Below, piece by piece: positions 36,582 to 44,782 of a stretch of 64,000 nt of DNA. The translations under genes were made by a program, and so were the position numbers. Every line of letters begins with the position of its first letter. Positions within the stretch are counted from its first letter, which is position 1. The DNA is taken from contig JADCEL010000025.1 in assembly GCA_020250125.1 (NCBI GenBank), positions 26,459 through 90,458 of the forward strand, written 5' to 3'. The notes beneath the pieces are model-generated. The model did not search any database. It saw nothing but the letters and a program-made list of their open reading frames with translations, and was not told the DNA's origin. The stretch comes from Rhodobacter sp. (GTDB lineage: Bacteria; Pseudomonadota; Alphaproteobacteria; Rhodobacterales; Rhodobacteraceae).

Positions 36582-37136
36582 ATGACCCCGCTTCGATCTG
36601 TCTGTGTGTTCTGCGGTTCACGCCCCGGCGGGCGTCCTGCCTATGCGGATGAGGCGCGCGCCCTGGGGGCGCTGATCGCGGCAGAAGGCTGGCGTCTGGT
36701 CTATGGCGCGGGCGACGTCGGCCTGATGGGCGAAGTGGCGCGGTCTGCCCAAGGGGCCGGGGCGCGCACGCTGGGCGTGATCCCCACGCATCTGATGGCA
36801 CGCGAACAGGGGCGGCGCGACCTGACAACGCTGGTGATCACCGAGGACATGCACGAACGCAAGAAGGTGATGTTCATGAACTCGGACGCCATCGTTGTCC
36901 TGCCGGGCGGTGCCGGCACGCTGGACGAATTCTTCGAGGTGCTGACCTGGCGGCAGATCGGGCTGCACCGCAAGCCGATCTACCTGCTGAACACCGGCGG
37001 TTACTGGACCCCGCTTGTCAAATTGATGGACCACGTTATCGACGAAGGGTTTGCAGAAAACCCGATCCGGAGTTATTCAATCCTGGTCGACAGTATCGAA
37101 ACTTTGTCATCCCTGCTTCGGGACGCCCTGAAATGA
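36582..37136 (+). CDS. LOG-family nucleotide phosphoribohydrolase (TIGR00730)
   Basis: 184 residues. Family members release free bases (cytokinin-like) from nucleoside 5'-monophosphates. The motif [12 protein letters not shown] fits the conserved PGGxGTxxE, with an N-terminal [10 protein letters not shown]. The start follows TCAGGAAGTCG. Its stop overlaps the start of the next small gene as ATGA. A lysine decarboxylase label, still used in databases, is not supported. Confidence 0.9.
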   Translation: MTPLRSVCVFCGSRPGGRPAYADEARALGALIAAEGWRLVYGAGDVGLMGEVARSAQGAGARTLGVIPTHLMAREQGRRDLTTLVITEDMHERKKVMFMNSDAIVVLPGGAGTLDEFFEVLTWRQIGLHRKPIYLLNTGGYWTPLVKLMDHVIDEGFAENPIRSYSILVDSIETLSSLLRDALK

Positions 37137-37432
37137 ACTTTCAGAATGATTCCAATGCCTCCCTCATCCGTAAGCTGCATTCGGTCGGGTATGCATGCTT
37201 TGTCAGACACCTTCCCCTTTTCGAAGGAGACAGTGACATTGCTGGGGCAGCCGCCGACCTGCAAGAGAAAGAAGATTTCACATCAAAGGCTTGCAGATCG
37301 CGTGTCTCACACGCCCGCTCAATCCTTGCCGCGGGTCAGAGAAACAAAGCATTAACCATTATTGCGGACTCGGAGAAGGTACCGCTTGCGGTGCGCGAAG
37401 CTGCGCGCACCGCGCTGGAAAAAAGCCTTTAA
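37133..37432 (+). CDS. Small hypothetical protein, low GC
   Basis: 99 residues, no signal peptide or membrane helix; the C-terminal half is helical and charged (SRVSHARSILAAGQRNKALTIIADSEKV). No family recognised. The start overlaps the LOG gene stop (ATGA) and its 3' end overlaps the convergent sodB by 4 bases. Two sampled rows are 50% and 52% GC against about two-thirds in neighbouring genes, which hints at a foreign origin even though it is translationally coupled. Confidence 0.6.
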   Translation: MNFQNDSNASLIRKLHSVGYACFVRHLPLFEGDSDIAGAAADLQEKEDFTSKACRSRVSHARSILAAGQRNKALTIIADSEKVPLAVREAARTALEKSL

Positions 37433-38031
37433 AGCCGGGCCGCGACCGCGTCCCAGTTGACCAGTTTTTCCAGGAAATTGGTCAGATAGGCCGGGCGCCG
37501 GTTGCGGAAGTCGATGTAGTAGCTGTGCTCCCACACGTCGCAGCCCAGAAGGGCGGTCTGGCCGAAGCACAGCGGGTTCACGCCGTTCTCGGTCTTGGTG
37601 ACCTTCAGCGACCCGTCCTTGTCCCTGACCAGCCAGGCCCAGCCAGAGCCGAACTGACCGGCCCCGGCGGCGGCGAAATCATCCTTGAACTTCTGCACCG
37701 AACCGAAGGCCTCGGTCAGGGCCTTGTCCAGCACACCGGGCATTGTCTTGGCCTCGCCCGGCCCCATGATCTGCCAGAACAGGGCATGGTTCCAGTGCTG
37801 CGAGGCATTGTTGAAAATGCCGTTCTGCGCCACGGCACCGGCCTGATATGTGCCGGTCACGATGTCTTCGACCGATCTGTTTTCCCACTCGGTGCCGGCG
37901 ATCAGCTTGTTGCCGTTGTCGACATAGGCCTTGTGGTGCAGGTCGTGGTGGTATTCCAGCGTTTCCTTGGACATGCCAAGGGCTGCAAGCGCGTCATGGG
38001 CATAGGGAAGATCGGGAAGCGTGAAGGCCAT
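37429..38031 (-). CDS. sodB: Superoxide dismutase, iron type
   Basis: 200 residues converting superoxide to oxygen and hydrogen peroxide in the cytosol. Metal ligands are His28 (EYHHDLHH), His82 (WNHALFW), Asp165 and His169 (DVWEHSYYIDF). Gln78 in FNNASQHWNH is the residue expected in Fe-type enzymes. Its own promoter and a strong ribosome site (GAGAGGAGAG) precede it. Converges on the low-GC gene with a 4-base overlap. Confidence 0.95.
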   Translation of the reverse strand: MAFTLPDLPYAHDALAALGMSKETLEYHHDLHHKAYVDNGNKLIAGTEWENRSVEDIVTGTYQAGAVAQNGIFNNASQHWNHALFWQIMGPGEAKTMPGVLDKALTEAFGSVQKFKDDFAAAGAGQFGSGWAWLVRDKDGSLKVTKTENGVNPLCFGQTALLGCDVWEHSYYIDFRNRRPAYLTNFLEKLVNWDAVAARL

Positions 38032-38068
38032 GGAACTCTCCTCTCGGTTCGGTGAAGCTCTTGGGGCT

Positions 38069-38098
38069 GTATAAGCGGCCCGGCAGCGGCAAGGTCAA
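38069..38098 (-). promoter_or_regulatory. Predicted sigma-70 promoter of sodB
   Basis: On the minus strand TTGACC (38098-38093), an 18-base spacer and TTATAC (38074-38069) end about 38 bases before the sodB start. Both hexamers are close to consensus. Confidence 0.6.
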
Positions 38099-38184
38099 GG
38101 GCCGCCCTGTGGTTCGTGATGAAAAGGCGGGGCAGAAGGCCCACCAGCCCTGCCGGGCAGGCGGGCAGGCGGGAACCAGCCGCT

Positions 38185-38742
38185 TCAGGCCGGAGATATC
38201 TCGCTTCCGGGCTGTGCGGAATGGGTCAGCAGGCCCATGACATAGCCCGCCACCGACCGGAAGCAGACCAGCGTGTATCCATCGCCGTCGCGCCACAGGG
38301 CGCAGGCGACCTGGGCGGCGCGGGTCCGGCGCAACTCGCCCGGTTCCAGCCGCGCCTGATCAACCGGCGACAGCTTCATCAGCACGTCACCGGCCCTTGC
38401 CCCTTCGATGCGGAACACCGCCCGCGCGTCCGAAACGTCGACAGCCAGATGATGCTGGCCGTGCAGCGCCTCCGCCAGCCTTGCCTGCGTCTGCGCGACC
38501 TCTGCATAGGGCAGCACGATCAGCCATTCATCGGGGGACATCCAGCCGATCGACCGGTCCCCTGCCGTCACGATGCGCCGCACCGCCGGCAGACCAAGGC
38601 CGGTGGCAGCCGCGACGGCGGCAGGAAGTGCCGGAAGATCGGCCCTGGCGCGCAGGGTGATCATCCCGAGCGGGCCGATTTCGCGGATGCGCGCGAATCC
38701 GTCAAAGGCGGCATGGCCCAGGGCGCTGACCGGATCAGACAT
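38185..38742 (-). CDS. soxG: Sarcosine oxidase gamma subunit
   Basis: 185 residues, the smallest folded partner that packs against the alpha subunit of heterotetrameric sarcosine oxidase. It has the gamma-subunit-like blocks WMSPDEWLIVLP and DVSDARAVFRIEGARAGDVL, related to the GcvT fold. It begins 8 bases inside the 3' end of soxA, so is coupled to it, and is last in soxB-D-A-G. Confidence 0.92.
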   Translation of the reverse strand: MSDPVSALGHAAFDGFARIREIGPLGMITLRARADLPALPAAVAAATGLGLPAVRRIVTAGDRSIGWMSPDEWLIVLPYAEVAQTQARLAEALHGQHHLAVDVSDARAVFRIEGARAGDVLMKLSPVDQARLEPGELRRTRAAQVACALWRDGDGYTLVCFRSVAGYVMGLLTHSAQPGSEISPA

Positions 38743-41700
38743 TCTGCTTCTTCCCGTCCTCGTCGTAAACCACCGGACCCACGATGCGCGCCATCACCGA
38801 CCCGCCCCCGACCTTTGGAAATTCAAGCACCTCGCCCATCCGCTCCGGCCCGCGGCGCACCAGCCCCATGGCAATGCCGCGCCCCAGCGTCGGCGAAAAA
38901 TAGGTCGAGGTGACGCGCCCCTGCACGTTGCGCTGCCCGTTCGGGTTCGTCCCCTCGGCCACCGCATAGGCACCATCGGGGATGACCGACCCATCCAGCG
39001 TTTCAAGGCCGACCAGCCGCCAGCGGTCGCCCGATGCCAGAAACTGCCGTTCCTGCCCGCGCTTGCCCAGATAATCGGGCTTCGTCTTCGAAATGGCCCA
39101 GCCCAGGCCAAGGTCCTGCGGAATGACGGTGCCGTCGGTTTCATCCCCGATCATGATAAAGCCCTTCTCGGCCCGCAGCACATGCAGCGCCTCGGTGCCG
39201 TAGGGCATCAGGCCCAGCCCCTCGCCCGCCGCGACGCAGGCCTTCCAGAACGCCAGCCCGTGGCTGGCCGGCACGGCAATTTCATAGCTGAGCTCACCCG
39301 AGAAGCTGATGCGATAGGCGCGCACCGCAAACCCGCCCAGCGTGCCATCGGCCCAGGTCATGAAGGGCAGCGCCTCTTTCGACACATCCATGCCGCCCAG
39401 CTTTTCCAGCAGCTTGCGCGCGTTGGGGCCGGCAACGGCCACTTGCGCAAACTGTTCGGTGACATTGGCGGTGAACACCTGCCAGTCCCACCATTCGCAT
39501 TGCAGCCAGTCTTCCAAATGGCCATGAATGCGGTCCGCCCCGCCCGAGGTGGTGTGGCACAGCCATGTCTCCTGATCGATGCGCGCCACGACGCCGTCAT
39601 CCATCAGAAAGCCGGATTCGCCGCACATCAGCCCGTAGCGGCATTTGCCGACCGGCAGGGTCGACATCACGCCGGTATAAAGCATGTCGAGGAACCGGCC
39701 CGCATCGGGGCCCCTGACGATGATCTTGCCCAGGGTCGAGGCATCCAGCAGGCCCACAGCCTGGCGGACGTTCAGAACCTCGCGGCGGACGGCCTGCTCA
39801 TGCGTCTCGCCCGGCCGCGCAAAGCAATAGGGGCGGCGCCACAGGCCGACGGGTTCAAGGTAAGCCCCGGCAGCTTCGTGCCAGCCGTGGATCGGGGTGC
39901 GGCGCAGCGGCTGGAAAATCTCGCCCCGCGCCTCGCCCGCCAGCGCCCCCAGGGTGACGGGGGTGTAGGGCGGGCGGAAGGTGGTGGTGCCCACCTGCGG
40001 GATATCTTCATTCAACGACTGAGAAAGAACGGCCAGACCGTTGATATTGCTCAGCTTACCCTGATCTGTCGCCATGCCCAGCGTGGTATAGCGCTTGGTA
40101 TGCTCCACACTCTCATAGCCCTCGCGCGCCGCAAGCTGCACGTCCGAAACCTTGACATCGTTCTGAAAGTCCAGCCACATCCTGGCGCGCAGATCGGGGC
40201 CGGCCCCCTGCGGCATCACCCAGACCGGTTCCACCGCCGGGGCGACGGGGTCGGCAATCACGGGGGCCGCCGATTTCTTCGCCCTGGCCCCGGCGGCCGT
40301 CACGGCGGCCAGACCGGCGGCATGGGCATCGGCCAGCACCGCCGCATCGTCCAGCGCGCCATTGGCGGCCCCGGCGGCGATGACCATGGCGCTGCCGTCA
40401 TGGGTCAGCGGCGGGCGGTCAGGATCGGGGCGGAAACAGACCTGCGCGGCATCCCAGATCAGCTTGCCGCCGCAATGGCTCCACAGATGCACCACGGGCG
40501 ACCAGCCGCCTGACATGGCGACAGCGTCGCAGGCGATCTCTTCCAGCACCGATCCCTCGCCCGCCTGCAGGCACAGCGACACGCCCGTCACCCGCTTGCC
40601 GCCCCGGACCTTTGCAATGGCCCGGCCCGCCTCGATGCGGATGCCCAGCGCGCGGGCGCGGTCGGCCAGCAGGCCGGACGCGGTGCTGCGGGCATCGATG
40701 ATGCAAGGTACCGAAAGGCCCGCCTCCACCAGCGCGATGGCGGTGCGGTAGGCATCGTCATTGTTGGTGACAACCACGGTGCGGTCCCCCGGTGACACCG
40801 CCTGGTTGACGACATAGTCGCGCACCGCCGAGGCGAGCATGACGCCGGGAATGTCATTGCCGGCAAAGGACAGCGGGCGTTCGATGGCCCCGGTCGCGGT
40901 GATGATCCGGCCCGCGCGGATGCGCCACAGCCGGTGTTTGGGCCGCCCGTCGCCGGGGGTATGGTCGGCCACCCGTTCATCCGCCAGGACATAGCCATGA
41001 TCGTAAACCCCGGCCCCGGTGCAGCGCAGCCGCAGGGTGACGCTGTCCATCGCGGCAAGGGTGGCCACCGTGGCATCGACCCAGTCCTGGGCCGGCCGGC
41101 CATCGATCTGAAGTCCGTCCACGGGCGCGCGCCCGCCCCAATGGGCGGCCTGTTCCAGCAGCATCACGCGCAGGCCCGCACGGGCCGCGACAAGGGCCGC
41201 TTCCAGCCCGGCAATCCCGCCACCGATCACCAGCACATCGCAAAAGGCATAGGCCTGTTCATAGCGGTCCGCATCGCGGTCCTTCGGCGCTTTGCCAAGG
41301 CCGGCCGACTGGCGGATGACCGGCTCGAACACATGTTTCCAGAAGGCGCGCGGGTGGATGAAGGTCTTGTAGTAAAACCCTGCCGGCAGCAGGCGCGCGG
41401 CGTAATTGTTCAGCACGCCCACATCGAATTCAAGGCTGGGCCAATGGTTCTGGCTGGTGCAGACCAGCCCGTCAAAAAGCTCGGTCGTGGTGGCGCGCTG
41501 ATTGGGTTCCAGCCGCCCGCCCTGCCCGAGGTTGACCAGCGCATTGGGTTCTTCCGGACCGGACCCGACAATGCCGCGCGGGCGATGGTACTTGAAGCTG
41601 CGGCCCACCAGCATCTGGTCATTGGCCAGAAGCGCCGAGGCCAGCGTATCGCCCCGGTAGCCGCGCAACCGCTTGCCGTTGAAGGTGAATTCCGCCGCCG

Positions 41701-41746
41701 AAGACCGGTCGATCAGGCGGCCGCCCTGGGCCAGACGCGTGCTCAT
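38735..41746 (-). CDS. soxA: Sarcosine oxidase alpha subunit
   Basis: 1003 residues. The N-terminal ferredoxin-fold region (about 15-95, FTFNGKRLRGYRGDTLASALLAN) lacks cluster cysteines, as is normal for this subunit. An NAD-binding domain follows (CDVLVIGGGIAGLEAAL, near 170), then a C-terminal GcvT-like folate domain (about 610-990, with RRTPIHGWHEAAGAYLEP) that captures the methyl carbon on tetrahydrofolate. The complex oxidises sarcosine to glycine, with 5,10-methylene-THF and hydrogen peroxide. The delta gene soxD lies 247 bases upstream. Confidence 0.96.
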   Translation of the reverse strand: MSTRLAQGGRLIDRSSAAEFTFNGKRLRGYRGDTLASALLANDQMLVGRSFKYHRPRGIVGSGPEEPNALVNLGQGGRLEPNQRATTTELFDGLVCTSQNHWPSLEFDVGVLNNYAARLLPAGFYYKTFIHPRAFWKHVFEPVIRQSAGLGKAPKDRDADRYEQAYAFCDVLVIGGGIAGLEAALVAARAGLRVMLLEQAAHWGGRAPVDGLQIDGRPAQDWVDATVATLAAMDSVTLRLRCTGAGVYDHGYVLADERVADHTPGDGRPKHRLWRIRAGRIITATGAIERPLSFAGNDIPGVMLASAVRDYVVNQAVSPGDRTVVVTNNDDAYRTAIALVEAGLSVPCIIDARSTASGLLADRARALGIRIEAGRAIAKVRGGKRVTGVSLCLQAGEGSVLEEIACDAVAMSGGWSPVVHLWSHCGGKLIWDAAQVCFRPDPDRPPLTHDGSAMVIAAGAANGALDDAAVLADAHAAGLAAVTAAGARAKKSAAPVIADPVAPAVEPVWVMPQGAGPDLRARMWLDFQNDVKVSDVQLAAREGYESVEHTKRYTTLGMATDQGKLSNINGLAVLSQSLNEDIPQVGTTTFRPPYTPVTLGALAGEARGEIFQPLRRTPIHGWHEAAGAYLEPVGLWRRPYCFARPGETHEQAVRREVLNVRQAVGLLDASTLGKIIVRGPDAGRFLDMLYTGVMSTLPVGKCRYGLMCGESGFLMDDGVVARIDQETWLCHTTSGGADRIHGHLEDWLQCEWWDWQVFTANVTEQFAQVAVAGPNARKLLEKLGGMDVSKEALPFMTWADGTLGGFAVRAYRISFSGELSYEIAVPASHGLAFWKACVAAGEGLGLMPYGTEALHVLRAEKGFIMIGDETDGTVIPQDLGLGWAISKTKPDYLGKRGQERQFLASGDRWRLVGLETLDGSVIPDGAYAVAEGTNPNGQRNVQGRVTSTYFSPTLGRGIAMGLVRRGPERMGEVLEFPKVGGGSVMARIVGPVVYDEDGKKQNV

Positions 41747-41856
41747 GCTCTTGTTCCTGCGGCTTGGTCAAAGGCACCCCGCCAGGCGACGCGGGATGGT
41801 GGGGTCGTATGCGCGCGATCTGCAGCGATTGGGCCTGCGGGCCGCCGGCCCCCCCA

Positions 41857-41974
41857 CCCCATCCCTCCCCCACAAGGGGGGAGGGGGGCGCGGGTGGGCG
41901 GCGTCCTGTGTGTGCGGAAACCGGCGTCGCCTCGGGGCGCAACCGGCCCCTCCCCCCTTGTGGGAGGGGATGGG
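41857..41974. repeat. Inverted repeat with ~28-base arms in the soxD-soxA gap
   Basis: The left arm at 41857-41886 (CCCCATCCCTCCCCCACAAG and on) and right arm at 41947-41974 (CCCCTCCCCCCTTGTGGGAG and on) are reverse complements with a single slip, enclosing 60 bases. It fills the 247-base gap between two genes expected to be co-transcribed. It looks like a small palindromic repeat element rather than a terminator, as there is no T tract. Confidence 0.7.
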
Positions 41975-41993
41975 AGGGGGGGATGGCGGCGGC

Positions 41994-42314
41994 TCATCCG
42001 GGGGACCAGTCCGGGCGGCGGGCCTTGATCCGGGCGATGATCTCTGGCGGCGGGGCGGGCACTTGCGCGGGATAGGTGCCGAACACCTCCAGCGTGGCGG
42101 TGCAGCGCGCCGCCAGAAACCACTTGCCGCAGCCATAGGTATGGCGCCAGCGTTCGAAATGCACGCCCTTGGGGTTCTTGCGGGCAAACATGTAGGATTC
42201 GAACTCGTCATCCGACGATCCGGGGCCAAAGCGCTTCAGATGCGCCTCACCACCGGGGGCAAGCTCGGTTTCCTCGGCGGCAATGCCGCAACAGGGGCAG
42301 GTCAGGAGAAGCAT
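41994..42314 (-). CDS. soxD: Sarcosine oxidase delta subunit
   Basis: 106 residues. SoxD binds zinc through cysteines; here CPCC is at 6-9 (LLTCPCCGIAAEE) and another cysteine is in TYGCGKWF. The conserved RFGPGSSDDEFESYMFARKN and GVHFERWRHT segments identify the family. The start at 42314 gives the standard MLLLTCPCCG; an upstream methionine would add 50 unconserved residues. Confidence 0.93.
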   Translation of the reverse strand: MLLLTCPCCGIAAEETELAPGGEAHLKRFGPGSSDDEFESYMFARKNPKGVHFERWRHTYGCGKWFLAARCTATLEVFGTYPAQVPAPPPEIIARIKARRPDWSPG

Positions 42315-42483
42315 GATAAGGCCTTGCGTGTCGGGACAGGCCGGGCGGCTGTCTGCCCCCGCAGCCAATTGATTGTTGAACCCATGGCGAACAATTGGCA
42401 GCCCCCGAGGGTATCTGTGCGAATGAGAATGGACACTCCGGGAGGAGGCAAGCGGGCGGGGCACTTGACGAAAGCGGGTTTCT

Positions 42484-42515
42484 TTCCGATGTGTGGTGTA
42501 TGGAACACATCGGAA
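42484..42515 (+). promoter_or_regulatory. Perfect dyad whose loop holds a start codon
   Basis: TTCCGATGTGT (42484-42494) and ACACATCGGAA (42505-42515) form an 11-base stem with the loop GGTGTATGGA. The ATG in the loop (42500) is the start of the small membrane protein frame on the plus strand. Such a hairpin could be an operator or a translational control element. Confidence 0.45.
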
Positions 42516-42736
42516 CCTTGGCCGATCTCGCTCTGCTCTGGCCGCTCTGGCTTGGGGTGGCTGTGGCCTTGCTGATCATTTGGGTCACGCGCCATGCCGA
42601 TCCATTCCGGTCTGGCCGCGTCCGGCATCCCGTTCAGACCCATGCAGACAGAGTGGAAGCGAATATCCGGCAAGAGATGGAATTGCGGACAATAGCCGCG
42701 CAAGGCCAAGCGCGGCAGGATTTCAATGATCGGTAA
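42500..42736 (+). CDS. Possible small membrane protein, antisense within the sox operon
   Basis: 78 residues on the strand opposite to soxBDAG. One hydrophobic helix (about 8-29, LALLWPLWLGVAVALLIIWV) is followed by a charged tail (RVEANIRQEMELRTIAAQ) predicted helical. The helix plus amphipathic tail makes a real product plausible, but there is no clear ribosome site and the start codon sits in a hairpin loop. No family recognised. Confidence 0.4.
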   Translation: MEHIGTLADLALLWPLWLGVAVALLIIWVTRHADPFRSGRVRHPVQTHADRVEANIRQEMELRTIAAQGQARQDFNDR

Positions 42737-42756
42737 AGTCGGCGCAGACACAGCCA

Positions 42757-43358
42757 TCAATGCGCCGCCCCCGCCCTGACCCGCACCTGACCAGGCTTCG
42801 GGAACCGCAACCGAACCCCAAACGACAGGCCCGCTGTCCGGCAGCGCCCCGACCCGCGAAAGCGACCCTCCGGTGGAGGGTCGCGCGGGGTGGTTGGCTG
42901 AAGGCGCAAGCCGGAAGCCAAGGGGCCCGCAGCCCGCGCGAAGGCCGGGATCGGGGCGCGGCTGCCCCGGCGGCGCGGAACGCGCCAGCCCGCGGGGGGC
43001 AGGCGCGTCCCGATTTTGCCGACGGTCAAAATCGGGAAGAAAGGCGGCACGTTCCCTCAATGCGCCACCCCCGCCCTGACACTCGTGCCCGGCCAAGCAT
43101 CAAGAACCGCAACCGAACCCCAAACGACAGGCCCGCTGTCCGGCAGCGCCCCGACCCGCGAAAGCGACCCTCCGGTGGAGGGTCGCGCGGGGCGGTTGGC
43201 TGAAGGCGCAAGCCGGAAGCCAAGGGGCGCGCAGCCCGCGCGAAGGCCGGGATCGGGGCGCGGCGGCCCCGGCGGCGCGGAACGCGCCAGCCCCCAAGGG
43301 GCAGGCGCGTCCCGATTTTGCAGAGGGTCAAAATCGGGAAGAGGCGCAGCGGGTTCCA
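42757..43358. repeat. Two tandem ~300-base repeats downstream of soxB
   Basis: Units 42757-43056 (300 bases) and 43057-43358 (302 bases) are near identical apart from about 23 bases near the left side. Each begins with TCAATGCGCC(A/G)CCCCCGCC, which on the minus strand is the last five codons and stop of soxB; the real soxB end (43359) is the third copy. Each unit holds the hairpin GCGACCCTCC-GGT-GGAGGGTCGC (42862-42884 and 43164-43186) and the hairpin CCCGATTTTG/CAAAATCGGG (43009-43036 and 43311-43338). The latter may act as a soxB transcript end. Confidence 0.9.
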
Positions 43359-44606
43359 TCAATGCGCCACCCCCGCCGCCACGCTTTCATCGATGAACCG
43401 CCCCTCGCGGAAGCGTTCCATCCCGAAATCCGCCGCCAGCGGCCCCGGCTCACCTTTCGCCATCAGCTCGGCCATGGCCCAGCCGGAACCGGGGATCGCC
43501 TTGAAGCCGCCGGTGCCCCAGCCGCAGTTGATGAAGCAGTTGCCGAGCGGGGTCTTCGAGATGATGGGGGAACGGTCCCCGGTCATGTCCACGATGCCGC
43601 CCCACTGGCGCAGCATTTTCAGGCGGCTGATCATCGGGAAGGTTTCAATCAGGGCGCGCAGGGTTTCCTCGATATGGTGAAAGCTGCCGCGCTGGGTGAA
43701 GTTGTTGAAGCCGTCGGTGCCGCCGCCGATCACCATTTCGCCCTTGTCGGACTGGCTCATGTAGCCATGCACGGTATTGGCCATGACCACCACATCCATG
43801 CAGGGCTTGATCGGTTCAGACACCAGCGCCTGCAGCGCCACCGCCTCGACCGGCAGGCGGAAACCGGCCATCTCGGCCACCTGCCCCGAATGGCCGGCCA
43901 CGACGATGCCCAGCTTGCCCGTGCCGATGAAGCCCTTTGTAGTCTCCACCCCCGTCACCCGGCCTGCGTCGGACCGCACGCCGGTCACCTCGCACTGCTG
44001 GATGATGTCCATGCCCATCGCCGAACAGGCCCGCGCATAGCCCCAGGCCACGGCATCATGCCGCGCCGTGCCGCCGCGCGCCTGATACAGCGCCCCCAGC
44101 ACCGGATAGCGCGGCCCGTCGATATTGATGATCGGCACCAGGTCTTTCACCCGGTCTGGCCCGATCCATTCGGTCTGCACCCCCTGCAGCATGTTGGCAT
44201 GCACGGTGCGCAGATAGCCGCGCACCTCGTGATGGGTCTGGGCCAGCATCAACAACCCGCGCGGGCTGAACATGACGTTGTAGTTCAGCTCCTGGCTCAG
44301 CGTCTCATACAGGCTGCGCGCCTTTTCATACAGCGCCGCCGACGGGTCCTGCAGGTAGTTCGACCGGATGATCGTGGTGTTGCGCCCGGTGTTCCCGCCG
44401 CCCAGCCAGCCCTTTTCGATCACCGCCACATTGGTGATGCCGTGATTCCTGCCAAGGTAACAGGCGGTGGCCAGGCCGTGGCCTCCGGCCCCGATGATTA
44501 CCGCATCATAGCGCGCCTTCGGCGTGGCCCTGGCCCAGGCGCGCTGCCAGCCCTGATGGTTGCGCAGCGCCTCACGGGCGATGGCGAAAGCGGAATAGCG
44601 TGTCAT
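43359..44606 (-). CDS. soxB: Sarcosine oxidase beta subunit
   Basis: 415-residue flavoprotein, site of sarcosine oxidation. The FAD-binding GAGGHGLATACY is at 39-50. His183 in ARHDAVAWG is at the position where the FMN is covalently attached in this family. FKAIPGSGWAMAELM is the usual C-terminal flavin-contacting segment. First gene of soxB-D-A-G, but separated from soxD by about 1 kb of repeats. Divergent from ccmI. Confidence 0.96.
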   Translation of the reverse strand: MTRYSAFAIAREALRNHQGWQRAWARATPKARYDAVIIGAGGHGLATACYLGRNHGITNVAVIEKGWLGGGNTGRNTTIIRSNYLQDPSAALYEKARSLYETLSQELNYNVMFSPRGLLMLAQTHHEVRGYLRTVHANMLQGVQTEWIGPDRVKDLVPIINIDGPRYPVLGALYQARGGTARHDAVAWGYARACSAMGMDIIQQCEVTGVRSDAGRVTGVETTKGFIGTGKLGIVVAGHSGQVAEMAGFRLPVEAVALQALVSEPIKPCMDVVVMANTVHGYMSQSDKGEMVIGGGTDGFNNFTQRGSFHHIEETLRALIETFPMISRLKMLRQWGGIVDMTGDRSPIISKTPLGNCFINCGWGTGGFKAIPGSGWAMAELMAKGEPGPLAADFGMERFREGRFIDESVAAGVAH

Positions 44607-44782
44607 GGGCGGCCTGATCGCTGTGCGGCTGTGGCGTTGCTATGGAACGGGGCACAGTTTTAACCGCAGCCACAAGCGGCACAATCGGGAAAAATGCGAC
44701 ACGGCACCACAGCCGGGCAGGAGATTGCACCTTTTGCCTTTGGCGGCCAGCGATTACATGAAGGCCGGTCAAAGGGGGCAGC

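Noticed and set aside
42757..43362. Two parallel ~100-codon minus-strand frames, one per 300-base repeat unit, each ending AG(V/A)AH
   Set aside because: Their ends are copies of the soxB tail and the rest is Arg/Pro/Gly-rich repeat sequence; best explained by duplication of a non-coding spacer.
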